In this document: positions 26,683-36,299 of the stretch, piece after piece | Layout: every line of letters starts with the position of its first letter | How positions within the stretch are numbered: the stretch's first letter is position 1 | The notes under the pieces: generated by a model | What the model saw: only the letters and a program-made list of their open reading frames with translations | Told to the model about the DNA's origin: nothing | Database searches by the model: none | Made by a program: the position numbers and the translations under genes | Assembly (NCBI GenBank): GCA_963739995.1 | Contig: CAVUCH010000024.1 | Location: 5,839-69,838, forward strand | DNA length: 64,000 bases | Source: CAVUCH01 sp963739995 | Lineage (GTDB): Bacteria > Acidobacteriota > Vicinamibacteria > Vicinamibacterales > JAENWD01 | Direction: 5' to 3'

Positions 26683-28657
26683 ATGAGCGATCAACGCCAG
26701 ACATCCCACTACGCAGAGATCGACGCGCTGCTGAGCGAAGACCGGCATTTCGACCCGCCGCCTGCCTTCGCGGCCGCCGCGGTCGTGCGGGACTCTGCGG
26801 TGTACGACGAAGCGGCGCGTGACCCCGAAGGCTTCTGGGCACGCTTCGCCCGCGAGCTCGAATGGCAGCGCCCGTTCACGAAGGTGCTCGACTGGGAACC
26901 GCCGCACGCGCGCTGGTTCGCCGACGGGCAGCTGAACGCGTGCGTGAACTGCGTCGATCGCCACACGCGCGGACCACGGCGCAACAAGGCGGCCATCATC
27001 TGGGAAGGCGAGCCGGGCGAGCACCGCACGCTGACCTACTTCGATCTCTATCGCCAGGTCTCGACGTTCGCCAACGTCCTGAAGTCGTTCGGGATCACGA
27101 AGGGCGATCGTGTCGCGATCTACCTGCCGCTCATCCCCGAGCTCGCGATTGCCATGCTGGCGTGCGCGCGCATCGGGGCCGTGCACAGCGTGATCTTCGG
27201 AGGGTTCAGCGCCGAGTCGCTGCGCGATCGTATCAACGATCAGAAGGCGCGCCTCCTCATCACGGCGGACGGCGGCTACCGCCGCGGCCAGGTGGTCGCG
27301 TTGAAGCGCGTCGCCGACGAGGCGCTCCGGGACACCCCCTCGGTCGAGCACGTCATCATCGTGCAGCGCCGCCACAGCCCCTTCATCGAGGAATGCATCG
27401 AGGGCCGCGACCACTGGTACCACGATCTGATGCGGCGTGCCTCGCACGTGTGCGAGCCGGAGACGATCGAAGCCGAAGACATGCTGTACATCCTCTACAC
27501 GTCCGGCACGACCGGGAAGCCGAAGGGCATCGTGCACACGACCGGCGGGTACCTCGTGGGCACCTACGCGACCACCAAGTGGGTGTTCGACCTCAAGGAA
27601 GAGGACGTGTACTGGTGCACGGCCGACATCGGCTGGGTCACCGGCCACAGCTATGTCGTGTACGGCCCGCTGGCGGCGGGCGCCACCGTCGTGATGTACG
27701 AGGGCGCCCCGGACTTCCCGCACAAGGATCGGTTCTGGGAGATCATCGAGCGCTACGGGGTGACGATCTTCTACACGGCGCCGACAGCCATCCGGGCGTT
27801 CATGAAATGGGGTCCCGAGTGGCCGCGGAAGCGCGACATCTCGACCCTGCGCCTGCTCGGCTCAGTCGGTGAGCCGATCAACCCTGAGGCGTGGGTGTGG
27901 TATCACCTGCACATCGGGCAGGACCGCTGCCCAATCGTGGACACGTGGTGGCAGACCGAAACCGGCCAGATCATGATCACCCCGCTGCCGGGCATCACGC
28001 CCACCAAGCCGGGGTCTGCGACGCGCGCGTTCCCCGGGATCACGGTCGAAGTCCTGAACGATGCAGGAGACAGGGTGGACGTCGGCGGCGGCCTACTCGC
28101 GATCACGCGACCGTGGCCGGCCATGCTGCGCGGCATCTACGGGGACACGGACCGCTACGTGCGCCAGTACCTGGAGCCGGTGGCGTCCCGATGTCTATTT
28201 CACGGGCGACGGCGCCAAGCGCGACACGGACGGGAACCTCTGGCTCCTCGGCCGCGTCGACGATGTGCTCAACGTCGCGGGGCATCGCATCGGCACGATG
28301 GAGCTCGAAAGCGCGCTCGTGGATCACCCGAGCGTCGCCGAGGCCGCTGTCGTGGGCCGCACGCACGACCTCAAAGGCCAGGCGGTGGCCGCGTTCGTGA
28401 CGCTGCGTGAGGGGTCGCCGCCCAGCCCGGAGCTGCTGGAGGAGCTGCGGGCGCATGTCGGCAAGAAAATCGGCGCCATCGCGAAGCCAGACGACATCAT
28501 CTTCACCGCGGACCTCCCGAAGACGCGCTCTGGCAAAATCATGCGGCGTCTGCTGCGAGACATTGCCGAAGGACGGGCGCTCGGAGACGTGACCACGCTC
28601 GCGGATCCGGCGGTGGTCGCACAGCTGAAGTCGAAGTACGAGGAGGATTCTGCGTAG
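26683..28657 (+). CDS. acs: Acetyl-CoA synthetase, one frameshift
   Basis: About 657 residues once one frameshift is repaired. The enzyme activates acetate with ATP and CoA. Motifs include [11 protein letters not shown] (about 272-282), [12 protein letters not shown] near 390, and W-W-Q-T-E-T-G near 421. In the second frame follow Y-F-T-G-D-G-A, the hinge G-R-V-D-D-V and R-S-G-K-I-M-R-R with the lysine (about 617) that is acetylated in regulated relatives. The first frame is lost after R-Q-Y. Deleting one C at 28170/28171, directly after CAGTAC, gives [17 protein letters not shown], as expected. The start could also be an in-frame ATG at 26671. Confidence 0.9.
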
Positions 28658-28780
28658 CGTTTCGGAGGGCCGGAACGCCGTTCGGCCCGCGCTCGTATTG
28701 ATCTCCGAACCTGGGGCTCAGCGGCCTCGTCCGGCACCAGGTTCAGGTGCGCCGCGGCGCGCACCGCGCAGAGTGTGATC

Positions 28781-29494
<714 letters not shown>

Positions 29495-29498
<4 letters not shown>

Positions 29499-29609
29499 CG
29501 GAGGGACGGTCACCGCGGCTCCCGCGCGAGGGGGGCACCACACCTCGGACGATGCAGGTTCTGGCGGGACGCTGCCGGGATGTCACTCCCGGCTGAGACC
29601 CTCCGTCAG
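29495..29609. terminator. Structured element between convergent genes
   Basis: CTGACGGAGGG at 29495-29505 is the exact complement of CCCTCCGTCAG at 29599-29609, so an 11-bp stem can close the whole gap. Inside it GCCGGGA-TGTCAC-TCCCGGC (29574-29593) forms a second hairpin with a seven-base-pair stem. The outer stem includes the ATPase stop codon and the isomerase stop codon. A two-way terminator is the simplest reading. Confidence 0.4.
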
Positions 29610-30448
29610 CCCCGCATCTTCTTCCAGTTCGCGAGACAGCCCGCGGCGCGCTTCAGTTGTTCGTCCGCAGGACCCTCTTCCTGCTCGATCAGGTAGTACT
29701 CGACCCCGCCGCTCGATTCCGCCGCTGCGAAGATCCTTGCCCACGGCGATACGCCTTCACCGAACAGGACGCCGTAGTTCTTCCCCGGCGCCCAATCCTT
29801 GCAATGCATGCTCTTGATCCGCCCCGGGTTGGCGGTGATCCACGCGACGGGGTCGGCACCGGCAGCGACGCAGGTACCCACGTCCAGCTGCAGCGCCACG
29901 TTCTTCGTCGTGGCGGTGGCGAGAATATCCATCGGGCGCTTGCCTTCGACCGGCTTCCACTCCGCCCCGTGGTTGTGGTACCCCGCTGCCATGGCAAGCG
30001 GGGCCAGGCGTTCAGCCGCAGCGTTCAGCCGATCGGCCACCGCCTTCCAGCCGTCGCCCCCGGTGACGTCTCCTGGGCTGGCCATCACGATGTACCTGCT
30101 GCCGATCGTCTGGTTCAGATCGATCGCCTTCTGGATTCCAGAGGCCGCGAGGGCATCGTTGCTGTTGTGCGTGGATAAGCAGCGCACGCCGAGATCGTCG
30201 AGCAGCTTGCGCACGTCGCCGGCCTGCTGCGGCGTCCACTGGTAGTACGGCGAATAGAACTCCACGAGCGTGTAGCCCATCTTCGCCACGGCGCGGATCG
30301 TGCCCATGAGATCTTTCTCGAGCGCGTCACGAACGGTGTACAGCTCGAGGCCGACGGGTGGTGTCGTGCTCGCCGCCGAACCGCGCAGGGCGAACGGAAC
30401 GGCCCCGGCGAGGGCGAGGAAGGTGCGGCGTGAAAGGGAGACAGACAT
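29606..30448 (-). CDS. Tat-exported sugar phosphate isomerase/epimerase-like protein
   Basis: 280 residues. The N-terminus has a twin-arginine signal (S-R-R-T-F-L-A-L-A-G at 6-15) and a hydrophobic stretch, so the folded enzyme is probably exported. The rest is a xylose-isomerase-like TIM barrel: L-E-L-Y-T-V-R-D near 33-40, Y-H-N-H-G-A-E-W with a metal-binding His/Glu near 160, Q-L-D-V-G-T near 190, and M-H-C-K-D-W near 215. Relatives act on sugars such as keto-inositols or keto-glucosides in the periplasm. The substrate here is unknown; the inositol synthase gene 4 kb away is only a weak hint. Confidence 0.87.
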   Translation of the reverse strand: MSVSLSRRTFLALAGAVPFALRGSAASTTPPVGLELYTVRDALEKDLMGTIRAVAKMGYTLVEFYSPYYQWTPQQAGDVRKLLDDLGVRCLSTHNSNDALAASGIQKAIDLNQTIGSRYIVMASPGDVTGGDGWKAVADRLNAAAERLAPLAMAAGYHNHGAEWKPVEGKRPMDILATATTKNVALQLDVGTCVAAGADPVAWITANPGRIKSMHCKDWAPGKNYGVLFGEGVSPWARIFAAAESSGGVEYYLIEQEEGPADEQLKRAAGCLANWKKMRG

Positions 30449-30700
30449 GGCCGGAAGGTATCACAGCGCAGTCGAGCAGGTGAATTGCATCCCGTGGCGC
30501 CGCTGTGGCACGGTCGACAGGACCTGTGAACAGCCGGTGGTGACGGCGCAGCAGTTGACGTGTCGCGGGATGTCGATCGGTTGGCCCGCAGTTCGACCAT
30601 CCTGTGAATGTGGGCGGCCAGGCGCCCAGCGCCGCCTGAGCTCGAGGCTGGCTCGTCGGGCCGGCATCAGGCGACGGAGAAGGAAGGAGATGTAGGGAGC

Positions 30701-31135
30701 ATGCGATTCATGGTGATTGTGAAAGCTGACAAGAGCACCGAGGCAGGCGCGATGCCCAGCGAGGAGCTGCTCGCGGCCATGGGGAAGTACAACGAGGAGC
30801 TGGCCAACGCTGGCGTGCTGCTGGCGGGCGAGGGATTGCACCCGAGCTCGAAGGGGGCGCGCGTGCGCTTCTCCGGTTCGAACCGTACCCTGATCGACGG
30901 GCCGTTCGCCGAAACGAAGGAGCTCATCGCAGGGTTCTGGATTTTCAAGGTGAAATCGTTGGAAGAGGCGATCGAGTGGGTGAAGCGCAGCCCGAACCCG
31001 CTCGAGGGTGAATCGGAGATCGAGATTCGCCAGATATTCGAGGCAGACGATTTCGGCGCCGAGTTCACGCCCGAGCTGCGAGAGCAGGAAGAGCGGATCC
31101 GCGCGAGGGCCACGGAGCACGCACGACGCAGCTAG
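30701..31135 (+). CDS. YCII-related (DGPF) protein, ECF42-associated
   Basis: 144 residues from the ATG at 30701, behind a purine-rich AAGGAGATGTAGGGAGC stretch. It opens M-R-F-M-V-I-V-K-A and has the family motif D-G-P-F-A-E-T-K-E near residues 66-74, followed by G-F-W-I-F-K-V. DGPF proteins are small dimeric ferredoxin-fold proteins of unclear activity that are coupled to ECF42 sigma factors. Here the sigma gene lies 600 bp downstream, and a second DGPF gene directly follows it. An acidic C-terminal helix extends the domain. Confidence 0.88.
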   Translation: MRFMVIVKADKSTEAGAMPSEELLAAMGKYNEELANAGVLLAGEGLHPSSKGARVRFSGSNRTLIDGPFAETKELIAGFWIFKVKSLEEAIEWVKRSPNPLEGESEIEIRQIFEADDFGAEFTPELREQEERIRARATEHARRS

Positions 31136-31227
31136 CATACGTTGGATCCCCACTGCGGTGGTCACCGAGCATCCGGTGGTGAACCGGTGGGATCGGGGGT
31201 TCGAAGCAGCGGAAGGAGTGGCACAAC

Positions 31228-31639
31228 ATGGAGCTGAGTACCGTACCTGAACTTCAAGGGCGAATGCGCGGCGGCCTTCAAGTTCTACGAAGGGCTGCTG
31301 GGCGGCCGGATTGTCATGATGCAGACGCACGGCGAGTCGCCCATGAAGGAGCACGTGCCTGCCGACTGGCAGGACAAGGTGCTCCATGCCCGGCTGGAGC
31401 TCGATCGGCAGGCATTGATGGGATCCGACGCACCGCCGGACCGCTACTCCGCGCCGCAGGGCATCTACGTCTCCCTCAGCGTCCCGGACGTGACGCAGGG
31501 GCAGCGAATATTCGACGGCCTCGCGAAAGGGGGCAGGATCGAGATGCCCTTCGAGAAGACGTTCTGGGCAGCGGGCTTCGGCATGGTCGTCGATCGCTTC
31601 GGGGTGCCGTGGATGGTGAACTGCGAACAGCCGTCCTGA
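31228..31639 (+). CDS. VOC (glyoxalase/PhnB-like) protein, one frameshift
   Basis: About 136 residues after repair. The first codons M-E-L-S are in one frame. The matching Y-L-N-F-K-G-E-C-A-A-A-F-K-F-Y-E, then L-G-G-R-I-V-M-M-Q, continues in another. Deleting one C at 31241/31242 in GAGTACCGTAC joins them. The C-terminal half shows M-G-S-D-A-P-P-D-R-Y and V-D-R-F-G-V-P-W-M-V-N-C, typical of the PhnB / 3-demethylubiquinone-methyltransferase-like VOC group, which often lies in ECF42 clusters. A GGAAGGAG precedes the ATG at 9 nt. The activity of this group is not settled. Confidence 0.82.
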
Positions 31640-31711
31640 CGCGGCAGGGGCGCGATGCCTCCATTCAGCGCCACTTGCACGTGGGACGCCGAGGTGCTGT
31701 GATCGCTCGAC

Positions 31712-32974
31712 GTGGAAGCGACCGATCACATACGAGAGACGGTGGATGCCGTCTACACCGCCGACTCGCGGCGCGTGCTCGCGACATTGATTCGCCTGCT
31801 GGGCGACTTCGATGTGGCCGAGGAAGCGCTGCACGACGCGTTCAGGGCGGCACTGGAGCAGTGGCCGCGTGACGGCGTGCCGGACAACCCGCGCGCGTGG
31901 CTCGTCTCCGCCGGACGGTTCAAGGCCATCGATGCGATCCGGCGGCGCAAGCGGTTCGATGCGCTGGACGAGCACGGCGAGCACGCCGATCTCGGGATTG
32001 TCGACACGGCCGCCTGGGCTGACGAGGAGAGCGTCGGAGACGATCGGCTGCGCCTGATTTTCACGTGCTGCCACCCCGCACTCGCCCCCGATGCGCAGGT
32101 CGCGCTCACGCTGCGCGAGGTGTGCGGCCTGACCACGGAAGAGATCGCGCGGGCGTTCTTGACCCCGGCACCGACGCTGGCCCAGCGCATCGTGCGGGCG
32201 AAGACGAAGATCCGCCAGGCTCGGATCCCGTACCGCGTGCCGGACCCCGCCGAACTGCCCGAACGGCTCGGCGCCGTGCTGCGCGTCATTTACCTCGTGT
32301 TCAACGAGGGCTATGCGGCTTCGTCGGGCGGCACGCTGACGCGCCACGACCTGTCCGGTGAAGCGATCCGGCTGGGACGGCTGCTGTACGAGCTGCTGCC
32401 GGAGGCGGAAGCAGCGGGGCTGCTGGCTCTGATGCTGCTGCACGACTCGCGACGTGCGGCGCGCACAACCGCGGACGGCGAGCTGATCCTCCTGGACGAT
32501 CAGGATCGTTCCTTGTGGAACAGGGATCAGATCGCGGAGGGGTTGCGGCTCGTTGAAGGGGCACTGTCGTCGCGGCAGTTCGGGCCGTACGGCATCCAGG
32601 CGGCGATTGCAGCCGTCCACGCAGGGGCGCGGGATGCGGCGGCGACCGACTGGGAAGAGATAGTCGGCCTCTACGACGTGTTGATTCGAGCGGCTCCGTC
32701 TCCCGTCATCGAGTTGAACCGGGGGGTGGCCATCGCTATGCGGGACGGCCCGGCGGCGGGGCTCGCGGTGGTTGATGGCATTCTGGACCGCGGCGATCTG
32801 GTGGAGTACCGGTTCGCACACGCCGCGCGTGCGGATCTCTGCCGGCGCCTCGGAAGAACGGGTGATGCGCGTGCGTCCTACGAGCGGGCGCTCACGCTGA
32901 CGCGGCAGGAGCCCGAGCGCCGATTCCTCGAGCGCCGCCTCGCAGAACTGGCTGACGGCGTGAGTCCTGAGTGA
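31712..32974 (+). CDS. RNA polymerase sigma factor, ECF42 group with C-terminal TPR-like extension
   Basis: 420 residues, more than twice a normal ECF sigma factor. Sigma region 2 covers about 15-85 (L-L-G-D-F-D-V-A-E-E-A-L-H-D-A-F; then N-P-R-A-W-L). Region 4 follows at about 115-165 (L-T-L-R-E-V-C-G-L-T-T-E-E-I-A-R-A-F). The linked C-terminal domain starts V-F-N-E-G-Y-A-A-S-S-G near 195 and ends in TPR-like helices. This is the ECF42 architecture, in which the extension replaces an anti-sigma factor and is needed for activity. DGPF genes on both sides are the expected targets. The start is a GTG at 31712; TGTGAT lies 9 nt upstream. Confidence 0.92.
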   Translation: MEATDHIRETVDAVYTADSRRVLATLIRLLGDFDVAEEALHDAFRAALEQWPRDGVPDNPRAWLVSAGRFKAIDAIRRRKRFDALDEHGEHADLGIVDTAAWADEESVGDDRLRLIFTCCHPALAPDAQVALTLREVCGLTTEEIARAFLTPAPTLAQRIVRAKTKIRQARIPYRVPDPAELPERLGAVLRVIYLVFNEGYAASSGGTLTRHDLSGEAIRLGRLLYELLPEAEAAGLLALMLLHDSRRAARTTADGELILLDDQDRSLWNRDQIAEGLRLVEGALSSRQFGPYGIQAAIAAVHAGARDAAATDWEEIVGLYDVLIRAAPSPVIELNRGVAIAMRDGPAAGLAVVDGILDRGDLVEYRFAHAARADLCRRLGRTGDARASYERALTLTRQEPERRFLERRLAELADGVSPE

Positions 32975-32978
32975 TGCG

Positions 32979-33323
32979 ATGAAATACCTCTGCCTGGTGT
33001 ACCTCGACGAACAGAAGCTTCACGCGGTGCCCGACCGGGAATGCCTGGCGTGCGGGGAGGAGCTCAGGGACCGCGGGCTTCTGGCTGCCGCCGAGGCCCT
33101 CGAACCGGTGCAGACCGCCGCGACCGTGCGCATCCGGAACGGCACACTTTCGGTGACCGACGGTCCATTCGCGGAAACGAAGGAGCAGCTGGCGGGCTTC
33201 TACCTCATCGACGCACGAGACCTGAACGAGGCGATCCAGGTGGCCGCGAGGATACCACCGGCACGCGAAGGCAGCGTCGAGGTGCGGCCAGTCAGAGAGT
33301 TGGACCCGTTGCGCTGGACGTGA
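32979..33323 (+). CDS. YCII-related (DGPF) protein, second copy
   Basis: 114 residues, starting 4 bp behind the sigma factor stop. It opens M-K-Y-L-C-L-V-Y and has V-T-D-G-P-F-A-E-T-K-E-Q near residues 59-70 and G-F-Y-L-I-D-A-R-D-L. It is shorter than, and clearly diverged from, the DGPF protein at 30701, so this is not a recent duplication. Close spacing means it is translated with the sigma gene. Confidence 0.9.
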   Translation: MKYLCLVYLDEQKLHAVPDRECLACGEELRDRGLLAAAEALEPVQTAATVRIRNGTLSVTDGPFAETKEQLAGFYLIDARDLNEAIQVAARIPPAREGSVEVRPVRELDPLRWT

Positions 33324-33427
33324 ACCCTGCCGCCCTGCGAACCAGGGCGCCCGGTTGCGTTCCCCCAACAGCTGAACTAGCATCACGCCCTCGCAGCGGT
33401 CAAATCTCCGTTCGTCAGGAGGACGCC

Positions 33428-33823
33428 GTGAATGTGAAGAAGTGGTTGGTCATCGGGCTCACCCTGGGCGTTGTCGCGAACCTCCTTGATGTCGTGGTGC
33501 AAGGCACCCTGTTGGCGGGCTACTACGCCCGCCCGCCGTTCTCACAGGAGAACCGGGTCGTCTGGCTGGTGGTGGGCGATTTCATCGCCGCGCTCGTCTT
33601 CACGTGGGTATATCTGCGCCTGGCGCCGCAGGCTCCTGCGGGTCCGGCCGGAGGCGCCACCTTTGGCTTGTACGCGGGCGTGCTCGTAAATTTTCCGAAG
33701 AACATCTTCCTGCACCTCCTCATCCAGGGGTTTCCGTACGCCCTGTCTTGGATCTGGACGCTCTACGGAATCCTGTGGTACGTCGTCCTCGGAGCGATTG
33801 CGGGCGCGATGAACAGGAAGTAA
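33428..33823 (+). CDS. Small four-helix membrane protein
   Basis: 131 residues starting at a GTG with AGGAGG 5 nt upstream (33417-33422), an unusually good ribosome binding site for this window. Four hydrophobic helices are seen, at about 5-25, 40-62, 75-95 and 103-127. Short motifs W-L-V-V-G-D-F-I-A-A and G-A-I-A-G-A-M are present. No catalytic motif is visible. It may extend the ECF42 regulon, lying 104 bp downstream, but this is not certain. Confidence 0.75.
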   Translation: MNVKKWLVIGLTLGVVANLLDVVVQGTLLAGYYARPPFSQENRVVWLVVGDFIAALVFTWVYLRLAPQAPAGPAGGATFGLYAGVLVNFPKNIFLHLLIQGFPYALSWIWTLYGILWYVVLGAIAGAMNRK

Positions 33824-33862
33824 CGTGGGCCCGACGGAAAAACCACGACCAGGAGCCAGCAC

Positions 33863-34516
33863 ATGAGACGGACACTCGCGGTTGGGATCACGATCGGTAT
33901 GGCGGCGGCCCTCAGCGGATATCTCGCACAAGCACAGGCGCCGCAGCTTGGCTTCTTCATCACGAGCGCTGGCCCGGGAAAGGGCGCGGATTTGGGCGGG
34001 CTGGCGGGCGCCGACGCGCATTGTCAGAAGCTTGCGGCTGCGGCCGGTGCGGGCACGCGCACCTGGCGCGCCTATCTCAGCGCCACCGCCGCCGGCAGCC
34101 AGCCGGCGGTGAACGCGCGCGACCGCATCGGCGCCGGACCCTGGAGCAATGCCAAGGGCGTCCCGGTGGCGGCCAGCATCGCCGATCTTCACAGCGAGGG
34201 GAACAAACTGTCGAAGGAACATTCGCTCACGGAGAAGGGCGAGACGGTGAGCGGCCGCGGCGACACGCCGAACCGCCACGACATCCTCACCGGCAGCACG
34301 CTCGACGGCACGGCCTCGAAGGAGCCCGGCGACAGCACCTGCGCCAACTGGACCAGCAGCGGTGAGGGTGCGGCGCTCGTCGGTCATCACGATCGCCAGG
34401 GAGGCGGAGCGAATCCCACCTCGTGGAACTCGGCGCACCCGTCGCGCGGCTGCAGCCAGGAGAACCTGCGCGGCACGGGAGGGGACGGGCTGTTCTACTG
34501 CTTCGCGGCGAAGTAG
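33863..34516 (+). CDS. Secreted lectin-like protein (endostatin-like fold family)
   Basis: 217 residues, with AGGAG 8 nt before the ATG. A signal peptide (about 1-25) precedes a domain beginning F-F-I-T-S-A-G-P-G-K-G-A-D-L-G-G-L-A-G-A-D. It continues with H-C-Q-K-L-A and W-R-A-Y-L-S, then C-A-N-W-T, G-H-H-D-R and a closing L-F-Y-C-F-A. These blocks match a family often annotated as lectin; four cysteines can form two disulfides in the periplasm. It may bind surface sugars. I have no evidence for the ligand. Confidence 0.8.
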   Translation: MRRTLAVGITIGMAAALSGYLAQAQAPQLGFFITSAGPGKGADLGGLAGADAHCQKLAAAAGAGTRTWRAYLSATAAGSQPAVNARDRIGAGPWSNAKGVPVAASIADLHSEGNKLSKEHSLTEKGETVSGRGDTPNRHDILTGSTLDGTASKEPGDSTCANWTSSGEGAALVGHHDRQGGGANPTSWNSAHPSRGCSQENLRGTGGDGLFYCFAAK

Positions 34517-34590
34517 GCGATTGAGGCCGCCCCCCGAGCATCTGCAGCGGCTCGCGGTGGTGTTTCTCGACTGACCAGGACCCGCGAGGC

Positions 34591-35391
34591 TCAGGACTCC
34601 TGCAGAAACGCGGTCAGGTCCGCGGCGACCTGCTCGGGGCGCTCCCAGTTCGGGCAGTGTCCAGTGCCTCGATACGCCTTGAGGGTCACATCGTGAATCG
34701 CGCCCGTGAGGAGGTCCTGATCGCTCCTCGGGAACAGCGCATCGTGCTCGCCCCAGATCAGGAGCGTCTTCGCGCGAATCCTGTCGAGTTGATCGCGGTC
34801 ATCGTACGTGAGCAGCCGATCGAACACGTCGCGCCAGAGCCGCGCCGGCAGCTTCAGGCTCTCGGCAACGATCTGGTCGAAGAACGGTGAGGGCAGCGGT
34901 GCGTAGACGGTCCCAGCCTGGAAGTCCCGCGCGAACTGGGAGGGTATCGGATCCGAGAGGCCCGGCAACGTCGCTTGAACCTCCCGGGTGACCGGGTTTG
35001 CTGGCGTGAGGCCCGACCCGATGAGGACCAGTCGAGTCACTCGCGCCGGATACGCGATCGCGACCCGTCGCGCGACAAAGCTGCCAAACGAGTGGCCGAC
35101 CACCGCGGCTCTCTCGATACTCCTCGAGTCGAGGAACGCCACAATGTCAGCCGCGAACTCTTCGATGCTGTAACCGCTCTCGGGACGCTCCGAGTTGCCA
35201 AAGCCGCGCTGGTCCAGGAGGAACGCGTGAAGCCGGGGCGGCAGCAGCTCCACGACCCTGCTGAACGAGAACCAGGAGTCTGGCCACCCGTGCAGAAAGA
35301 CGACGGGCTGGCCGTCAGCCGCGCCGTGCTCTGAGTAGTGAAGCCCCGGACCGGTCGTGAGTCGAGCATTCGCGAAGCGGAAGACTGGCAT
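34591..35391 (-). CDS. Alpha/beta hydrolase
   Basis: 266 residues from the ATG at 35391. The oxyanion loop is H-G-W-P-D-S near residues 34-39 and the nucleophile elbow is G-H-S-F-G-S near 100-105. The acid is probably in W-G-E-H-D-A near 215, and the histidine in G-T-G-H-C-P-N-W-E near 244. The Trp-Pro-Asp-Ser variant resembles epoxide hydrolases and haloalkane dehalogenases, but a serine nucleophile points to an esterase-like reaction. The frame continues upstream to 35493 without a ribosome binding site. The start overlaps a possible small gene on the other strand. Confidence 0.88.
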   Translation of the reverse strand: MPVFRFANARLTTGPGLHYSEHGAADGQPVVFLHGWPDSWFSFSRVVELLPPRLHAFLLDQRGFGNSERPESGYSIEEFAADIVAFLDSRSIERAAVVGHSFGSFVARRVAIAYPARVTRLVLIGSGLTPANPVTREVQATLPGLSDPIPSQFARDFQAGTVYAPLPSPFFDQIVAESLKLPARLWRDVFDRLLTYDDRDQLDRIRAKTLLIWGEHDALFPRSDQDLLTGAIHDVTLKAYRGTGHCPNWERPEQVAADLTAFLQES

Positions 35392-35600
35392 GGACGGATT
35401 CTCACTGGTTCCGCCGGCGCTTGCCCGGATACCGTTCCCGCCGGTACAGGCGGCCGGCCCGCTGTGGTTTTTCGGCGTCCCCACCGCGCTCACCTTGCTG
35501 TGCCTCGTTTCTCACGGCCAGGCACTACGGCCATGTGAACCGAGTGTTCCTGGCCGGCACGATCCTGCTGGTGTGTTCCTATTTGGCAGGCTGGGGCTGA
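35390..35600 (+). pseudogene. Possible small two-helix membrane protein, frameshifted
   Basis: One frame from the ATG at 35390 gives P-L-W-F-F-G-V-P-T-A-L-T-L-L-C-L-V-S-H and then turns to noise. A shifted frame from about 35520 gives R-H-Y-G-H-V-N-R-V-F-L-A-G-T-I-L-L-V-C-S-Y-L-A-G-W-G and a stop at 35600. Joined, they would make a 69-residue protein with two membrane helices. The break is not next to a GTAC. There is no good ribosome binding site, so a chance pair of hydrophobic frames is possible. Confidence 0.3.
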
Positions 35601-35679
35601 TGACCACTGGCGCCTGGATGAACGTGGCCGGTGGCTCACGAGCTTCGTTTGAGAACGCTGCGATGGGACATGAGCCCCC

Positions 35680-36273
35680 TCAATGAGTGCCGCCCCGCCG
35701 GAGGGGTGTAAACGAAGCGGCCACGTGGGCAAATATGGTCTTGTACTTCTCGAGTTCAGCTGCCGGAGCAATGCAGATCAGCCGGTACATCGTCGTGCCG
35801 ATCGGGAACGAATACTGGACCACGTGATCGTCACTCCCTGACAGCCCCGGCCGGTTGTACCGGATGACGATGAACTTCCCCTGGGGTCCGTCTTTCACCT
35901 CGCCCGTGAACCCCTTGCCGCTTAGCTCGCGCGCCTGCAGTTCCTTCAGCTCTCTCTCGCTCGCTCCAGCAATGAGTGCGGGTTCGAGCGCCGCCTGCAG
36001 GCGCAAGTACTCGACCGTAATGAGCGCCCCCGCCTCGAATCGCCCGGTCTTCTCGGTACTCACGAAAATTGTTCCGGTGTGGCCCGGCCCGAGCTGCCAG
36101 TTTTTCGGCAACTCAATGATGAACATGCCTGGAAAGGTTTTCGGGGGATCGATGTTCTTCGGGTTCGCCTGACGGCCGTACCACGGATCCGGCGGGCCTT
36201 GCGCTCTCGCGTACGCAGTCGTCATCAGGCTGGCGATCACCAGCAGGCCGATACGTACGCGCTCGTAACCCAT
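35680..36273 (-). CDS. Secreted protein of unknown function, last gene of the kinase-FHA operon
   Basis: 197 residues from the ATG at 36273. A signal peptide (I-G-L-L-V-I-A-S-L-M-T-T-A-Y-A-R-A-Q) is followed by a single domain with P-G-M-F-I-I-E-L-P-K-N-W near residues 48-59 and F-I-V-I-R-Y-N-R-P near 138. Near the end is a Y-K-T-I-F-A-H-V-A-A-S-F stretch of the kind seen in PsbP/DUF1795-like proteins. It starts 26 bp behind the FHA gene stop on the same strand. It may be an extracytoplasmic partner of the signalling genes; nothing in the sequence shows an enzyme. Confidence 0.75.
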   Translation of the reverse strand: MGYERVRIGLLVIASLMTTAYARAQGPPDPWYGRQANPKNIDPPKTFPGMFIIELPKNWQLGPGHTGTIFVSTEKTGRFEAGALITVEYLRLQAALEPALIAGASERELKELQARELSGKGFTGEVKDGPQGKFIVIRYNRPGLSGSDDHVVQYSFPIGTTMYRLICIAPAAELEKYKTIFAHVAASFTPLRRGGTH

Positions 36274-36299
36274 GCTTTTCTCCAGGATCAGGGCGAGGC

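Noticed and set aside
28140..28200. Programmed frameshifting in acs
   Set aside because: No slippery heptamer or following hairpin is seen, and the same C insertion after AGTAC appears in unrelated genes, so a sequence error is more likely.
31190..31215. GGGGGTTCGAAGC resembles a tRNA T-arm
   Set aside because: No acceptor, D-arm or anticodon stem can be drawn around it. No tRNA or rRNA gene was found in the window.
30461..32821. 786-codon minus-strand open frame across the ECF42 cluster
   Set aside because: It lies opposite four recognised genes, is Arg/His-rich and has no domain.
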